From NCBI RefSeq assembly GCF_027244095.1, contig NC_069670.1, positions 19,147,820-19,211,819 of the forward strand: a stretch of 64,000 bases of DNA, read 5' to 3'. The position numbers and the translations under genes were made by a program. How positions within the stretch are numbered: the stretch's first letter is position 1; each line of letters begins with the position of its first letter. Of this stretch, positions 31,112 through 42,098 are shown in pieces. The stretch is from Hemicordylus capensis (lineage: Eukaryota > Chordata > Lepidosauria > Squamata > Cordylidae). The notes beneath the pieces are model-generated. The model made no database searches, was not told the origin of the DNA, and was given only the letters and a program-made list of their open reading frames with translations.

Positions 31112-33956
31112 GTTGCGCAGGATCCGAGGCTTCTTTTCCAGGAGGAGCAGTCGGGTGGCCCCCCTGGATGCCCCAGGGGAGCCCACAGCCTCCAAGCCAG
31201 CTGCCTGCCCCTGTTGGTGGTGCATCTGTGCGAGGAAGAACCGGGTGGCCCCTGCTCCCACCGTGCTGCCTCCCTCGCTGCCGCCAGTTGGGGAGAGCAG
31301 CGAGCCCGGGCCGTCAGCGCCCCCCGTGCAGGATGCTGGAGGTGAGGAGGAGCCCCTTTTGGGGGGGATGGTGGGGCAGAAGGAGAGGGGGTGGCCCGGC
31401 TGGAAGGACAGCCCGCTCACGGTCCTGCCTTCTCCCTCTCTTCCCCACTCGGCAGCTTCCAGCCCCTGCCATCTCATTCACGCCAGGCTGCAGAGGGTAC
31501 ATCAAGCCGGAACGCTGAAGGAAGGAGGCGGAGGGAAGGTAGGGAACCACCCTCACCCAGTACGGTCCCCGGGAAGCCCAGATCCTTGTCCAGGGTACCG
31601 GGAAATGGTGGGATGGCAGCCTCTCATCCAAGGGGGCCTGCCCGGTCCATTCCGGAGGAGGGAGGGGAAATCCTTCCCCACCTAACAGCCCCACGCTTGC
31701 CCCTTTCAGGAGCGGAGGGGCAGGATGGCTTTCCTGATGGCCCTGATCCAGGCCTGCCAGGAAGCCATCCGGAGGGGGGAGCAGCGCCTTCCGTTTTCGA
31801 AAGGGCTGGCCGCCCAGGCCGTGCTGGTGAGTGATTTGGGGCAGGGAACTCTGAGGCAAAGGGGTCGGCTGGCGGGAGGGGAGGCCTGGTTGGGGGTGAG
31901 CGGGGAGGAGGCAGCCGCCCTTGGAACAGGGTGAACCCCAGCCGGGAGAGGGGGCTGGGTGCATCTGGGGCAGGAGAAGGGAAGCCCCCCAGGGCCTCTG
32001 GGGTGACTCCCTCCTGCTCTCTGTTCCCTCCCAGGAGGAGATGGCCTACATCTGGGAAGACCCCGTGCCCCACCACCTCTTCTCCCTCTGCACAGAGGCC
32101 ATTGCCTCCTTGAGGTACGTGGAGGGCGGGACAGGGATCGGGGCCCAGATTAGGGTGCTGATACCTTCCCCCGCCTGTGCCAGTTTCTTCATGGCATTAT
32201 CTCCCACCCCCCACCCTGGCTGGTTTTCTAATCTTTCTCCTTTTCTTTTGGCAGTTGGATGAAGCCCTGCTTGGGAGCCAAAATGGAGCAAAAGCTCATC
32301 TCAGAATCCATCTTCTGGATGAACCATATGATTGGAGGAGAGCCGGAGGAAGACCGAGAAGTAAATATCGACACCTCTGGCTGGGCCTGTGCTCTCTTGG
32401 TAGGGGGGCCTGCATAAGACCCCCTCCCCAATGGAGACAGACAGACGCCTTGATCCCCCCCCATGAGGGAAGAGGACCGGCAGGGCTTGGGGGGGGGACC
32501 CTGAGGAGGGGCCGGGAACCCCTCAGGCCAGCAGCAGCCTCACCCTGGCTCTCTCTCTCTCTCTCCCCTTCAGAGCCCATTTCTGCCCCCGCAGAGGTCC
32601 ATGAGGAGGATGCTGGAAGCAATGCTCACTGAGAAGCCCACCCTGGCCCACCTCATCAGGATTGCTGAGGTAAGTTTGGGAGAGGGTGGTGCCCTCTCGA
32701 GAAGGAGAGACATCCTCTGGCCCAGTCTGGGGGTCAGCAGAAGGGGTCCCCTGCCCTACCCTGCTGGGCTTGGGTGGGGCATGTCAGTGGGAGAGGCCTC
32801 AGCTCCCTCCCGGTCAGCAGCGTCCACACATGCAGCCCCCTCCTGGCACCTGTGGGGCCGCCTCCCTCTCTGAGCGGCCAGGGGAGGGCAGCCCACAGGC
32901 AGGTCCCCGCCCTGAGGAGACCCCTTTTCCCCCACCTGGCTCACCTGACCCAGTGGGTGACCCCCCAGGAGACTCGCTTCTGGTCATTGGGGGACGCTTC
33001 CTTCCTGAGGCTGCCACAGAGACATGGGAGAGAAGGGAGAGAAGCCCCCCCACCCCCTCGGTCTTCCGCCTTCTTGGGTCCCAGCTCTCAGCAGCCTGGC
33101 ATGGGGGCTGCTGGCCGGAGGATTCCGTCTAGGGCTGTGGCACTGGGGGGGGGGGGGACTGTATGGACCCCAAAAGTAGCCACCGCCATATAACAGCCCC
33201 AAAAGTTCTGCTTTAAAAGTATGTATGGATTTTGGGAAATTATCGAGTCGATGGATGGGGGAAGTATGCAATACCTCTGAACACCTTGGAATAAAAAGAC
33301 AAGAGGAAGAAAAACATTGAGTAAGCCATCTCATTTAACTGGAAAAGGCCATGTTTTTCCTTGTGACCTGTATTGACTTCTTGAATGTGCCTTGTTCCCC
33401 TTGATGTGGTAAATGAGATGGCCTATTCCACGTTCTCTTTATCTTCTCTTTTTATTCCATGATGTTAGCATACTTCCACCAGCCATAGACTGGATATTTC
33501 CCCAGAGTGCAGGAATCCTTGGGAAGCATCACTTTTTAGCCGATGACATGGTGGTGGGCTCTTGTTTGGGGGGTCCATTCGCATCCTTGATGGAACTCAC
33601 CCAGGTCCTCTCCAGCTTTTCATTCAAAGGGACTTTTTCGTCCAACAGGCCATAGACGCTGAGATTTTCAGCGAGGATGAGGAGGAGGCAGCCATGGCGG
33701 AGAATGTTGGATTCTTGCTCCTCAACATGGCCATTGGACCCCCCTTCTATTTTGAGGTAAGTCTCCCCCATGCTGGCCTGACTCCCCCTGGCTCCCCCCT
33801 CCAGGATCCAGGGTCCCCAGAAGAGCTCTGAAGGGCCTTCTTTTCTCCCTCTCTCGACAGGCAGAGCAGATCAAGCCACTCCTGCCACTGGGCATTCGGA
33901 GGGTGGGCCGAACGACATCCAGGGCCAAGGGCGATGGGAGCCATTCCTCCGATTAA
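31112..33956 (+). CDS. Maestro HEAT-like repeat (MROH) family gene, short form, copy 1
   Basis: The exons, all with AG/GT borders and matching phases, are: 31112-31341, 31456-31538, 31710-31826, 32035-32114, 32255-32360, 32574-32669, 33649-33756 and 33861-33956, where TAA ends the frame. Together they give about 304 residues. Exon 1 is basic (RRIRGFFSRRSSRVAP) and then Pro/Ser-rich. Exons 3-6 match the N-terminal pattern of MROH proteins: RMAFLMALIQACQEA, then a segment ending EEMAYIWEDPVPHHL, then KMEQKLISESIFWM, then SMRRMLEAMLTEKPTL. Full MROH proteins are many hundreds of residues of HEAT repeats, so this is truncated at the C-terminus. Exon 1 starts inside a codon, so the true start lies in an unseen upstream exon or has been lost. 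It could be an expressed short paralogue or a decaying gene. Confidence 0.6.
33649..33956 (+). CDS. Last two exons of the MROH-like gene, unfamiliar C-terminus (copy 1)
   Basis: Exon 33649-33756 encodes an acidic EIFSEDEEEAAM followed by the hydrophobic VGFLLLNMAIGPPFYF, and 33861-33956 encodes a basic end RRVGRTTSRAKGDGSHSSD. I do not recognise this end from MROH proteins. It is kept without frame damage in both copies (52574-52681 and 52815-52910). A GTAATG donor follows the stop directly, so a 3' UTR intron is possible. Confidence 0.5.
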
Positions 33957-34139
33957 GGTAATGTCCATCCTGAAAGACATGGGGCCGGCAGAGCTCCCTC
34001 CCTGCTCTGGGCTTGGGGGGCTCCCCCTCTGTGACACCATGGGTCTCTGAGGAGCCCACGTCCTCCCTCCTCATGGCCCCCCAGAGCCTTCCCCAGAGCC
34101 AGCCCTGCACACCCCAATCCTGCCCCAGGGAAACATGGC

Positions 34140-34640
34140 GCTCCCTGAGGAAGGCCTTGAAGCCAAACTGCAGCTGGGGAAGCCATCTCTGTGGCTCCCC
34201 CTTGGGAAGACCCACCCACAAGCCGCCTCCTTTTCTTGGCGGCAGACCCCTTTCCCTTTGCCCCTTTCCAAAGTCAAGCCGTGCTGTCACTCATTCTCTT
34301 GTCTTCGTTCCCAACTAGACGACCTCTTCGTGTGAGCGTTGGAATTTGAGGACAACTGAGAGATACTGGCCGACCAAATTCAGCTGGGGAAGCCGTTTGG
34401 GAATTCCAGCCCGGAAGCCTCCTCCTTTCCCCGGGGGTGGGCAGGGCCCCTTTTGCAAACTAAGCCCTGCCCGTCTTCTCTCTCAACCAGCAGACCTCTT
34501 CGAGCCAGGAGAGGACCTCGAGGGGAGCCAACATGGAGGTGAATGGCTGGAGTTTTCAGAGCTCCTCCGAAACACTTGTGTTTTTCCTGTCAGTGCCGAT
34601 CTGCATACTTCCTCGAGTCAAACCGTTTGCAGATAAAAAG
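34140..34640 (+). repeat. Two imperfect tandem modules after the MROH-like gene (copy 1)
   Basis: 'cagctggggaagcc' recurs at about 34170 and 34381. Each is followed by a C-rich run and an acceptor-like end before acgacctcttcg or acctcttcgagc (near 34319 and 34492). These may be duplicated 3' exons, possibly untranslated. The same text lies at 53094-53590. Confidence 0.4.
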
Positions 34641-34889
34641 AGAACTCCAACTTGATTTACTACGACAATAGATAGAACTTTAATATGGGACGGAAAAAAC
34701 GCTCGCGTGCATAGTATCGTGCCAGAGGGGATGGTAAAGCAAGTGGGACTGAACAACCATTCGGGACAGAAAAATGAGATACTGACTCAAATTTCCTCGA
34801 ATGAAGGAGAAAAAAGGCATAATACTCCTTATGATTATATTGATCTAGCCCTTGACGGATCACAGAACACCCCAAAGACGTTACTAGAA

Positions 34890-35725
34890 ATTGCAGGACT
34901 TGGTGAGCCTCCAGAAAACCTCTGATGAACCTCAGTCAAGGATTAATTTTTTAGAACCACAAGCTTTCGCTGATCTTGCTGAGCTCTCTATGGAACATGA
35001 CTCAGTGGTGGACCTGCAAAACCAAGGTCCAATACACAATAACCAACTCTTGACTGACCATGTGAGAGTAGCCCTGTATGAAAATGCTCAATTGAAGGAA
35101 AATAGCTGGAGGGGGATACTAACTGACCCTCATTTGGATAACATCACAGCTCTACTGACACCTACAGTAAGGACAATTCCTCGCCAAAGAGAGATGCCCA
35201 GACTAGGTTCGGTAAAGATACTTTTAGTGTAAACAGCTTCCTAGAGCAAGAGATCAAGCGACTCCCTGATTTAGACACAGTCTCATCGAGGACAATAACT
35301 CTGCTGGACAATGAGTGCTGCAATAGATCTTTGCAGAGAACATCTGAAATAATGGGACAGATCCAGGGACCTACCCCATCTGAACAGGGAAACATGCTGC
35401 TTGTAGATTGACATTCAAAGCCTTTTAACCAGGTTGCAACACTTGTGTGGAATGTGGCTGGCTTAAGGTCTGAAATTACAGACCCTGATTTTATGTCCTT
35501 TATCACCAAGCACGAGAGATTGATAATGCAGGAAACTTGGTAGAAGATATTACTCTTCCTGGTTGTATATCGATTTCATTAAATGCGGGAAGAGCTGCAT
35601 GCAGAGGCAGACCGAGTGGTGGCTTGCCAGTCTTGGCCTCCACAGCTCTGACTTCACAACTGTCCCTGCTTACTAGGACCTTACTAGGAGAGGACCTGGA
35701 TTTTGGTGACGTTCTCCAGGAGTAG
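34890..35725 (+). mobile_element. LINE fragment with apurinic-type endonuclease part (copy 1)
   Basis: From about 35440 the translation resembles the endonuclease start of non-LTR retrotransposons: WNVAGLRS, then FMSFITKHERLIMQ, then the GRPSGGLPVL block. The upstream text reads like a preceding linker (NITALLTPTVRTIP). It is a dead, partial copy, with frame differences even between the two duplicates. Confidence 0.5.
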
Positions 35726-36049
35726 CTCCCTTCCACTGCAAGCCCCAGGACAAACCTGGCAAGAAAGTGAAATGCAAGAAGAAGATCCTAGGAGAAGATC
35801 CCCGTGTGGTTCTTGCCACCTTGGATTGGGCTGAGCAGAACCAGGATCTCCAGGAAGGCAAGTCCACGAGTGGGGTACCCAGTGTGGTTGTCCATGGGGA
35901 TCTGGCCAAGGGTTGTAGTGGCATGTCAGAAGGAGAGGATGTTATTTGTGTTGTGGTTGAAGAGCTTGTGCCCCAAACATTTCAAGGCTGCTTTGACCTG
36001 AAAGAATTCTGAGTCAATTTGATGTAGTCATGTGATGTCATTTGTAGAA

Positions 36050-36530
36050 ATGGTTGTCCGGGGCTAAGCTGGTATCAGCGTCAAGGTGCTGGACTGACTT
36101 GGCCTGAACCAAGTATATTCTCGAGACCCTAAAGACCTTGGACGAAGGTTTATGGACAGAGGGACAGGAAATGTCTTGTGGGCAGCTGAAATCGCTGGCC
36201 AACGGAAGTTTCTCAAAAGGGAGTCTCTTGTCAAAAAGAAAAGGAATCACAAGAATGTGGACATAGGCAGACCTTGTGACTTTGTGCAACAGGTGACCTT
36301 CTGGACTAACGACCATGTGGTTCAGTGGTCACGGACTATGAGGACTTTGGGCTCCAAGTGGCAAAGGTGGTCCTGGACGCTGCAAGAGTCACAGATGCGG
36401 GTCCAGCATGTGCCTGGCAAAGAAAACACCCTCAAGGAGTTTTCTCTGTCTGGAGAGGGGGAATCTCAGCCTGGAAGGATGGCCTGGATGTGGCCCACAA
36501 GTACCCTCTGAAGACCAGCGCTGAAATCCT
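36050..36530 (+). mobile_element. Fossil Ty3/gypsy-type LTR retrotransposon fragment (copy 1)
   Basis: The translation holds the end of a gypsy-type RNase H: TNDHVVQW, then WQRWSWTLQ, then VQHVPGKENTL. Only a small part of pol remains and it is broken. It is present in both duplication copies, so it is older than the duplication. Confidence 0.5.
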
Positions 36531-36639
36531 GGAAGGGCCAGGCAGTATTGAGCCCCAGACCTCTGCCGAGAGCAGGACAAGAGACTGCCAATCCAGCAAG
36601 CCAGACGCCGAGAAGAGAGAGAATCCAGAGAACTCTGTG

Positions 36640-36906
36640 CAGGGACCAGTGTAGGGTGTTAGGTTAGTGGGTGCGTTTCTTTCCAACCTTTTATTTTCCC
36701 CTGGGATGTTCTTTTGGTAGGTTTGTTTTGAGTTTACATTTTTGCCATAAAAGTAATGCTTGAATTGAACTGGTTTTTAAAAAGTAAACTTTCTTATTCT
36801 ATCAAGATTTGAAGCTTGTTGATTTCTCTCCACCCCACGCCTATAAGCCTTTCTACTCTACTGAGTTTTTTGGGGGGTTGGGTAATTTTTGACAAAGGGG
36901 TGTTGT
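36640..36906 (+). other. Non-coding tail after the gypsy-type fragment (copy 1)
   Basis: AT-rich non-coding text that ends in a purine-rich gacaaaggggtg, which could be the 3' end region of the neighbouring fossil element. No matching second terminal repeat was found. Copy 2 counterpart: 55598-55864. Confidence 0.25.
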
Positions 36907-36914
36907 AGTGGATC

Positions 36915-37201
36915 CAGGGGCGTAGCAAGGTTGGAGGGGGCCCAGAGACAAGATTTTAAAATGGGCCCCTCGCTGATATACACACACAAGCACACATCAC
37001 AATATATAGTGCACTCACACTCACATCCCCATTATGAATACGGAGAATATCTAGTTCACATTGAATCTAGTTTTTTTACTCTCTGCTCCTGCTGATCTCC
37101 AAGAGACTCAACATGATTCATAGGGGGTGCAACATGGGCGGGTGGGGAGTCATGTGATGTGCCTCTGGGGGGCCCCTTGCCTAACAGTAGTTATGCCCCT
37201 G
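36915..37201. mobile_element. hAT-type MITE with perfect 8-base target duplication (copy 1)
   Basis: 287 bases from caggggcgtagcaagg to gttatgcccctg, flanked on both sides by agtggatc (36907-36914 and 37202-37209). The copy at 55873-56159 has the same length and flanks, so it predates the segmental duplication. Confidence 0.85.
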
Positions 37202-37209
37202 AGTGGATC

Positions 37210-37510
37210 CAGCCATACAAAAGGTCTACTTGGCACAGGAGTGCATCTGCTCTGCTGTACTACAGTTCTTCCATACCAGAGGGGGCTATTTTCTCCCGGC
37301 AGCTGTCAAGGTATGGCAGGCCAAATTGGGCAGACATGGCCTCACTCCACAATATCTACTTTCATTGGGACATGATGTCACCAAAGAAATGATTAAACAA
37401 CGTATTGTGGATATGGAGAAGTAATCTAATGTAAGTCTTGGTACCCTTAGTAGCCTCCCCGGTGGTTTCTCATACGACCCTCAGCCAGCCGCGAAGTGTA
37501 CAAATTTGGC
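37210..37510 (+). repeat. Unidentified coding repeat fragment (copy 1)
   Basis: Plus-strand translation VKVWQAKLGRHGLTPQYLLS and KQRIVDMEK matches the minus-strand repeat at 421-700. Counterpart in copy 2: 56168-56469. Confidence 0.4.
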
Positions 37511-38167
37511 CCCTCTAAACCAGAAGGGAGTGTTCTGGCTGGCACGGTTTAATACAATACAAAACAATGAATATTTCTATACCGCTTTTCAACTCAAATT
37601 TCCAAAGTGGTTTACACAGATATCAATCAATCAATAAAATAGCACTGACATTCAGTCAGTCAGTCTCTGCAATGTGCTATGCGAAGGGTCTAGTGAGGAG
37701 AAAGAGAACGTCTAAGTAAAGCCTAGACAGTAAGATGGCCATAAAAATTAAAATTAAAATTTTAAAATTAGTCTAAAACCTAATTGCCAGCCATGGCAAG
37801 GAAGAGTTGAGTTTGTGCAAACTTGAAGTGACTGCTCCCCCTGCTGGTGGTTTTGCACAAAGCCACCAAGAAGTTTTGTTTGTTTCTTTTTAAGCCTCAT
37901 CACATCATCATCATCATCATCCCCGCCTCTTCTTCTCCCCCATTGGCCCAAAATGGGGCAGGAGGAGGGCACGGAGAGCCCAGCTTACAATCAATATGAA
38001 CAGTCCCTGCCTGGGAAAACACACTGTTATGGGTGGCAATACGAATTATGCTGCCAACGGCTCCAACCCTTAATTTATATTTAGAATACTGTTGGAGTTA
38101 CAGAGGGGTTCGGAACAGTCCTGGGAGTAACTGATGCAGACTGTTGTTTTGATCAGTCCTCTACTAC

Positions 38168-38350
38168 CACAAATATATATATACCGCTTTTCAACAAACG
38201 TTTCCAAAGTGGTTTAAATAGATAAATAATAAATAAGATGGCTCCCTGTCCCCAAAGGGCTCACAATCTAAAAGTAACAGAAGACAGATACCAGCAACAG
38301 CCACTGGAGGGATGTTGTGCTGGGGATGGATAGGGCCAGTTGCCCTCCCC
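38168..38350 (-). repeat. SINE-like repeat (copy 1)
   Basis: Reverse complement of the 165-410 family, from 'ataccgcttttcaacaaacg' to 'gggccagttgccctccccc'. Shorter pieces of the same family adjoin at 37545-37640 and 38430-38530. Copy 2: 57127-57305. Confidence 0.6.
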
Positions 38351-39051
38351 CTGTGACATAGAAGAGAGTCACCAGTGTCTCTCTGCTCTGTATGGACAGA
38401 TTACATACCATATTTACCTGAATATGGCGATGAATATATATATACCATTTTCCAACAAAAGTTCCCAAAGCAGGAGAGAAAAGGAGAGAGAGAGAAAATG
38501 GCTCCCTGTCCCCAAAGGGGGCCATATGGAAGGCACCTTGCTGACAGCACAGGGACAGGGACAGTGACACAGGCAGTTCAGAAGTGGAGACATGGCTAAA
38601 CTGCTGCGGCATGCAGTCAGGGAAGCATCCTTGCTCGACCACAGAAGTATCCTTTCTTCCTGAGCATAATGTGAAGGTGCCTTTTTAGTTTTCCCACTGC
38701 AGCACTTTGGGAGTTAGAGGCACTTTTCAGTCCATTTATTTATTTAATTTATTGTATTTCTATATACCACCCCGGATAAAATCTAATCTCTCTTATTTCA
38801 GGGCTTCTCAAATCGGGGTCCCCTGTGCTCTTGTGCCCTAACAGATTTGTCTGTGCCGAGAGTGTCGGTCTTAACTCTTCTGGTGCCTAACTTAATTTTT
38901 TGATGAGTGTTCAGATGTCTGTAGACATGTACACACTTCTTGTGTAAAAGCCTGAAGATCTGTCCCCGCACAGACTCTGCCTGCCTGGAACATAATGGGA
39001 ACTGGGCTTCCAAGAAGACTTGTTCAGTTCGGCGGGGCTGAATTGGTATTT

Positions 39052-39297
39052 TCAATTCAGTGGGGCCATCCCGAGGCCTGTTGTGTTCGAGGGGGAACCC
39101 GTGGGTGTAGCAGATGTGAATAGAAAATTCGGATTCCTTCCCTCGCTTCGGTTCCGGTTCAGCCCAACGTCAACTTTGTTAACGGTGAACGATCCCAGCA
39201 CTCGCTCCCCCAAGGAAACACACAGCCATGAGCCATCTTCCACTTTGTTTTTAATTTCCAACACAGGCATGAAAGATTTCCGGACATCACACGGCAA
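39052..39297 (-). other. Unassigned open segment kept in both copies (copy 1)
   Basis: The minus-strand frame reads LPCDVRKSFMPVLEIKNKVE and then VLGSFTVNKVDVGLNRN. I recognise no family. The copy 2 counterpart (57990-58335) is interrupted by a short SINE-tail insertion. It may be a relic of a gene or of an element. Confidence 0.25.
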
Positions 39298-39641
39298 CCT
39301 CAGGTCCCCGATTCCCCGATTCCTTCAGTGGCTGCCTTGGTTAGGGTGGGAGTAGGGCTTACTCTTGGGGTGGCAGTCAAGGAAAACTCCTTTCCTGACA
39401 ATATTTTGCTTTAGCCATTGAAAAAAAAAAGAATGAAACAAAATTTAAATAAAATTCATTTGTGGTGGCATGGGGGAAGATCCTTATTTGACACTTTGGG
39501 CGCTAACCCATTACACACTCCACATCTTAAATAGTGTGGAGGAATGTTAAGACAATAATGGGAAGTATCAGCTTACCAAAATCAAGTGCATTGGTTCCCA
39601 ATACTTAGGAACATAAGAAGCTGCCATATTCCGAATCAGAC

Positions 39642-39949
39642 TAGAGAAGAGAGCTGGTCTTGTGCTAGCAAGCATGACTTGTCCCCATAGCTAAGCAGAG
39701 TCTGCCCTGGTTGCATCTGAATGGCAGACTAGATGTTTGAGCACTACAAGAGTTTCCCCTCAGGGGATGAAGCCGCTCTGGGAAGAGTATCTGGGTTCCA
39801 AGTTCCCTCCCTGGCTTCTCCAAGATAGGGCTGAGAGAGACTCCTGCCTGCAACCTGGAGAAGCCGCTGCCAGTCTGTGAAGACAAGACTGAGCTAGATA
39901 GACCAAGGGTCTGACTCAGTCTATGGCAGCTTCCTATGTTCCTGTGTAC
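39642..39949 (-). repeat. 'acataggaagctgcc' family repeat nested in an older member (copy 1 only)
   Basis: About 308 bases, from agagaagagagctggtcttg to ggcagcttcctatgttcctg, lie inside ccgaatcagac/cattggtcc. Copy 2 reads straight through at 58660-58661. The flanking duplication is not obvious (perhaps two bases). Confidence 0.7.
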
Positions 39950-40124
39950 CATTGGTCCATCTAGCTCCGTATCGTCTATACCAGGCCTGCTCAACTTAGG
40001 CCCTCCCCTGCCGGCTGCCTTTGGATTACAACTTCCATAATCCCCAGCCACCGTGGCCAATAGCCAAGGATTATGGGAATTGTAAGCCAACATCTGCAGG
40101 GAGGGCCAAATGGTTTTCCATTTT

Positions 40125-40423
40125 CCAACAAAAGTTGAGGCTCCAATCGGGAGTTGCCGTTTAACTGCGGAAGGGGCCACATGGCCCCTTCCTCGGCAGC
40201 TAGACAAAGGCTGGCGCTGCCTTCGCAGTGCAGCCCAGAAGGCAGCGCCAGTCTTTGAGCTCCGAAAGGGGCCCCGTCTTCAGCAGCTAAACTGCAACTC
40301 CCGCGCAGCCAGGAGTGACTCTTCCCTGCCTTTGCAGGGAAGAGCTGCTCCTGGCTGGTGCTGCGAACGTAGCGCCAGACTTAGCTTAGCTCCCGAAGGG
40401 GCCGCGTGGCCCCTGCTAACTGG
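40125..40423. repeat. GC-rich repeat before the RING relic (copy 1)
   Basis: gctccaatcgggagttgccg is followed by a stretch with local inverted text (ctggcgctgcctt and aaggcagcgccag). The same text in copy 2 is at about 60384-60668. No coding support. Confidence 0.4.
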
Positions 40424-40681
40424 CCTCCCCAGTGCTGCCCTGTCGTCTCTTTTCTCCAGCAGCTCCTGCAACTTGATGTCCAACCTGGCCACTTTGGTGT
40501 CTTTAGCCAAGCATTTCTCCAGCCAGCTGCAGAGCAGGATGTTGCCGGTCACTGTCCGTAGGCCCAAGAGGGAGGGTTGGGTTTTGCCCCACTTGGAGGG
40601 CAGATCCTCTCCCAAGCACCTTCTGCAGAAGGAATGCCTGCACCAGACGGTCACTGGGTCCCGCAGAACTAAGTGGCAAGA
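40424..40681 (-). pseudogene. LONRF-like RING-finger gene relic (copy 1)
   Basis: The minus-strand frame reads CHLVLRDPVTVWCRHSFCRR CL-type RING text, then RTVTGNILLCSWLEKCL and a helix ending LLEKRDDRAALG. This resembles the N-terminal RING plus linker of LONRF ubiquitin ligases (DPVTVPCGHSFCRRCL, then NxLLxxLLEKW). The first Cys pair is incomplete and the last Cys pair is missing. It has no splice sites or further LONRF domains around it, so I read it as a pseudogene fragment. A TRIM origin is less likely. Confidence 0.45.
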
Positions 40682-41930
40682 AGGCCAGAGAAAAACCCCC
40701 ATAGCTCTTGCTCCGGCAAGAGTAAGCAGGAGGGAGCTAAAGAGATCCTCCCAGAGCACCGTGCAAAGGGCAATCGCCTCCAAAAAGGAACGACATTGAA
40801 GAGGCAGAGGCCTATCTAGGGGAAATAGCGCCTAGGGCAAGCACTGCAATTGCGCCCCGGTCCAAACAGGAATGATGGGACTTGTAGTCAACAATATCTG
40901 GAAATCCTTGTTAAAAGGAACACTGTACCATCTAGACATGGTTGTTGGTCAAAACCTGAAAACATGAGCCATCTCTGTAAAAGACTTAGAACAACAGTCA
41001 GGAGTTATGCGAGGATTCCAAGTGTCATTTTCTCGGTCTCATCTCATGCTTTTTAAAAAACATGACTTTGTCCTAGAGAATCACCTGCCCAAATAGCCAC
41101 TAGCAAAATAGGGGGAAAAGAAGGTGGTGGTGAATGAATAAACCAGTGAATGATTCCTGCCAGCCTTTGTCTTGTGATGACTGTTGGCTCATGATGGGGT
41201 ATCTGTGCATTCACCACACTAGTGCTGACTTTCACACCAGGAGGGAGGAGGAGACATGAGTTTGCCACACTAGACAGAGGCATTTGCAACAGGAGCAGAC
41301 AGCCAAGTTCTGCCAGGGCCAAAACCAGCCCCTGCCAGACGGAGAAATCAGTGTAATTTGCCCCTTCCTTTCACAAGCAATGTGCTGTTCTTTTATGATT
41401 GACTCTAACTCTCAGATATCCCAGTCATGGGTGGAAAATTCAGGGTCAATTGACAAGAGACACATTTTCTACATGGAAGTTTCTTCTGTGCAGGTGTTGT
41501 GCAGAAACCCATGTGTCATGATCAATACATATGTATCTATTCCGCCGAAGTCTGATATTTCAAAATAAGTATGCTGCCTGGAAATACATTTCACTGAATA
41601 CACACATGCACCCTTCACAATAGATAGTGATAATGTATAGTACATTATCTATACACTAATGTATAGTACTCAATGTATATCTGTGCTCCTTTTAATGCCT
41701 AGAACACAATAGAAACACTAATGATTAAAATGGGCCCCTCGCTGCAGATTAGCCAAGGAGACTTTCAACCATGCAGGGTGAGCCTATGTTTGATTTCTCA
41801 GAATTCTTGAACAAATTCAGTCAAGTTTGATTGCAGGAGGTTTTTCACAGGAGGCTTTTAAAGCCCTTTACCACACATCTCCTCTGGAATGGAGGTGCTG
41901 CATTCACATGTCGGCCAGATTGACCCTGAA

Positions 41931-42098
41931 GAGGGGCGTAGCTAGGGGAGAGGGGGCCCGTGTTCATCCCAAACTCTGGCGGCCCCCCAGACTGAGGGAG
42001 ACAATGAAGAAAACAGGGAGGGACGGAGCTGGAGGGCCCTCTGGAGCTGGGGGCCCGTGTTCTCTGAACCCTTTCATTCAATTATAGCTACGCCCCTG
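41931..42098. mobile_element. hAT-type MITE (copy 1)
   Basis: From aggggcgtagctagg to agctacgcccctg, with flanking cctgaag text on both sides. Same family as 5205-5355. Copy 2: 62125-62292. Confidence 0.65.

Noticed and set aside
31314-31964. A 216-codon minus-strand open frame over the MROH-like gene (and its copy at 50242-50787)
   Set aside because: It is Pro/Gly/Ser-rich and domain-free. The plus strand has splice-bounded exons with matching phases, so the minus frame is a shadow.
36640-36906. A long terminal repeat for the gypsy-type fossil
   Set aside because: Only one copy of this text lies near the fragment in each duplicate, so no pair of terminal repeats can be shown.
38300-39400. 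A new host gene around the LPCDVRKSFMP open segment
   Set aside because: No start context, splice borders or known domain are seen, and the copy 2 version is broken by a SINE tail. I kept it only as an unassigned segment.
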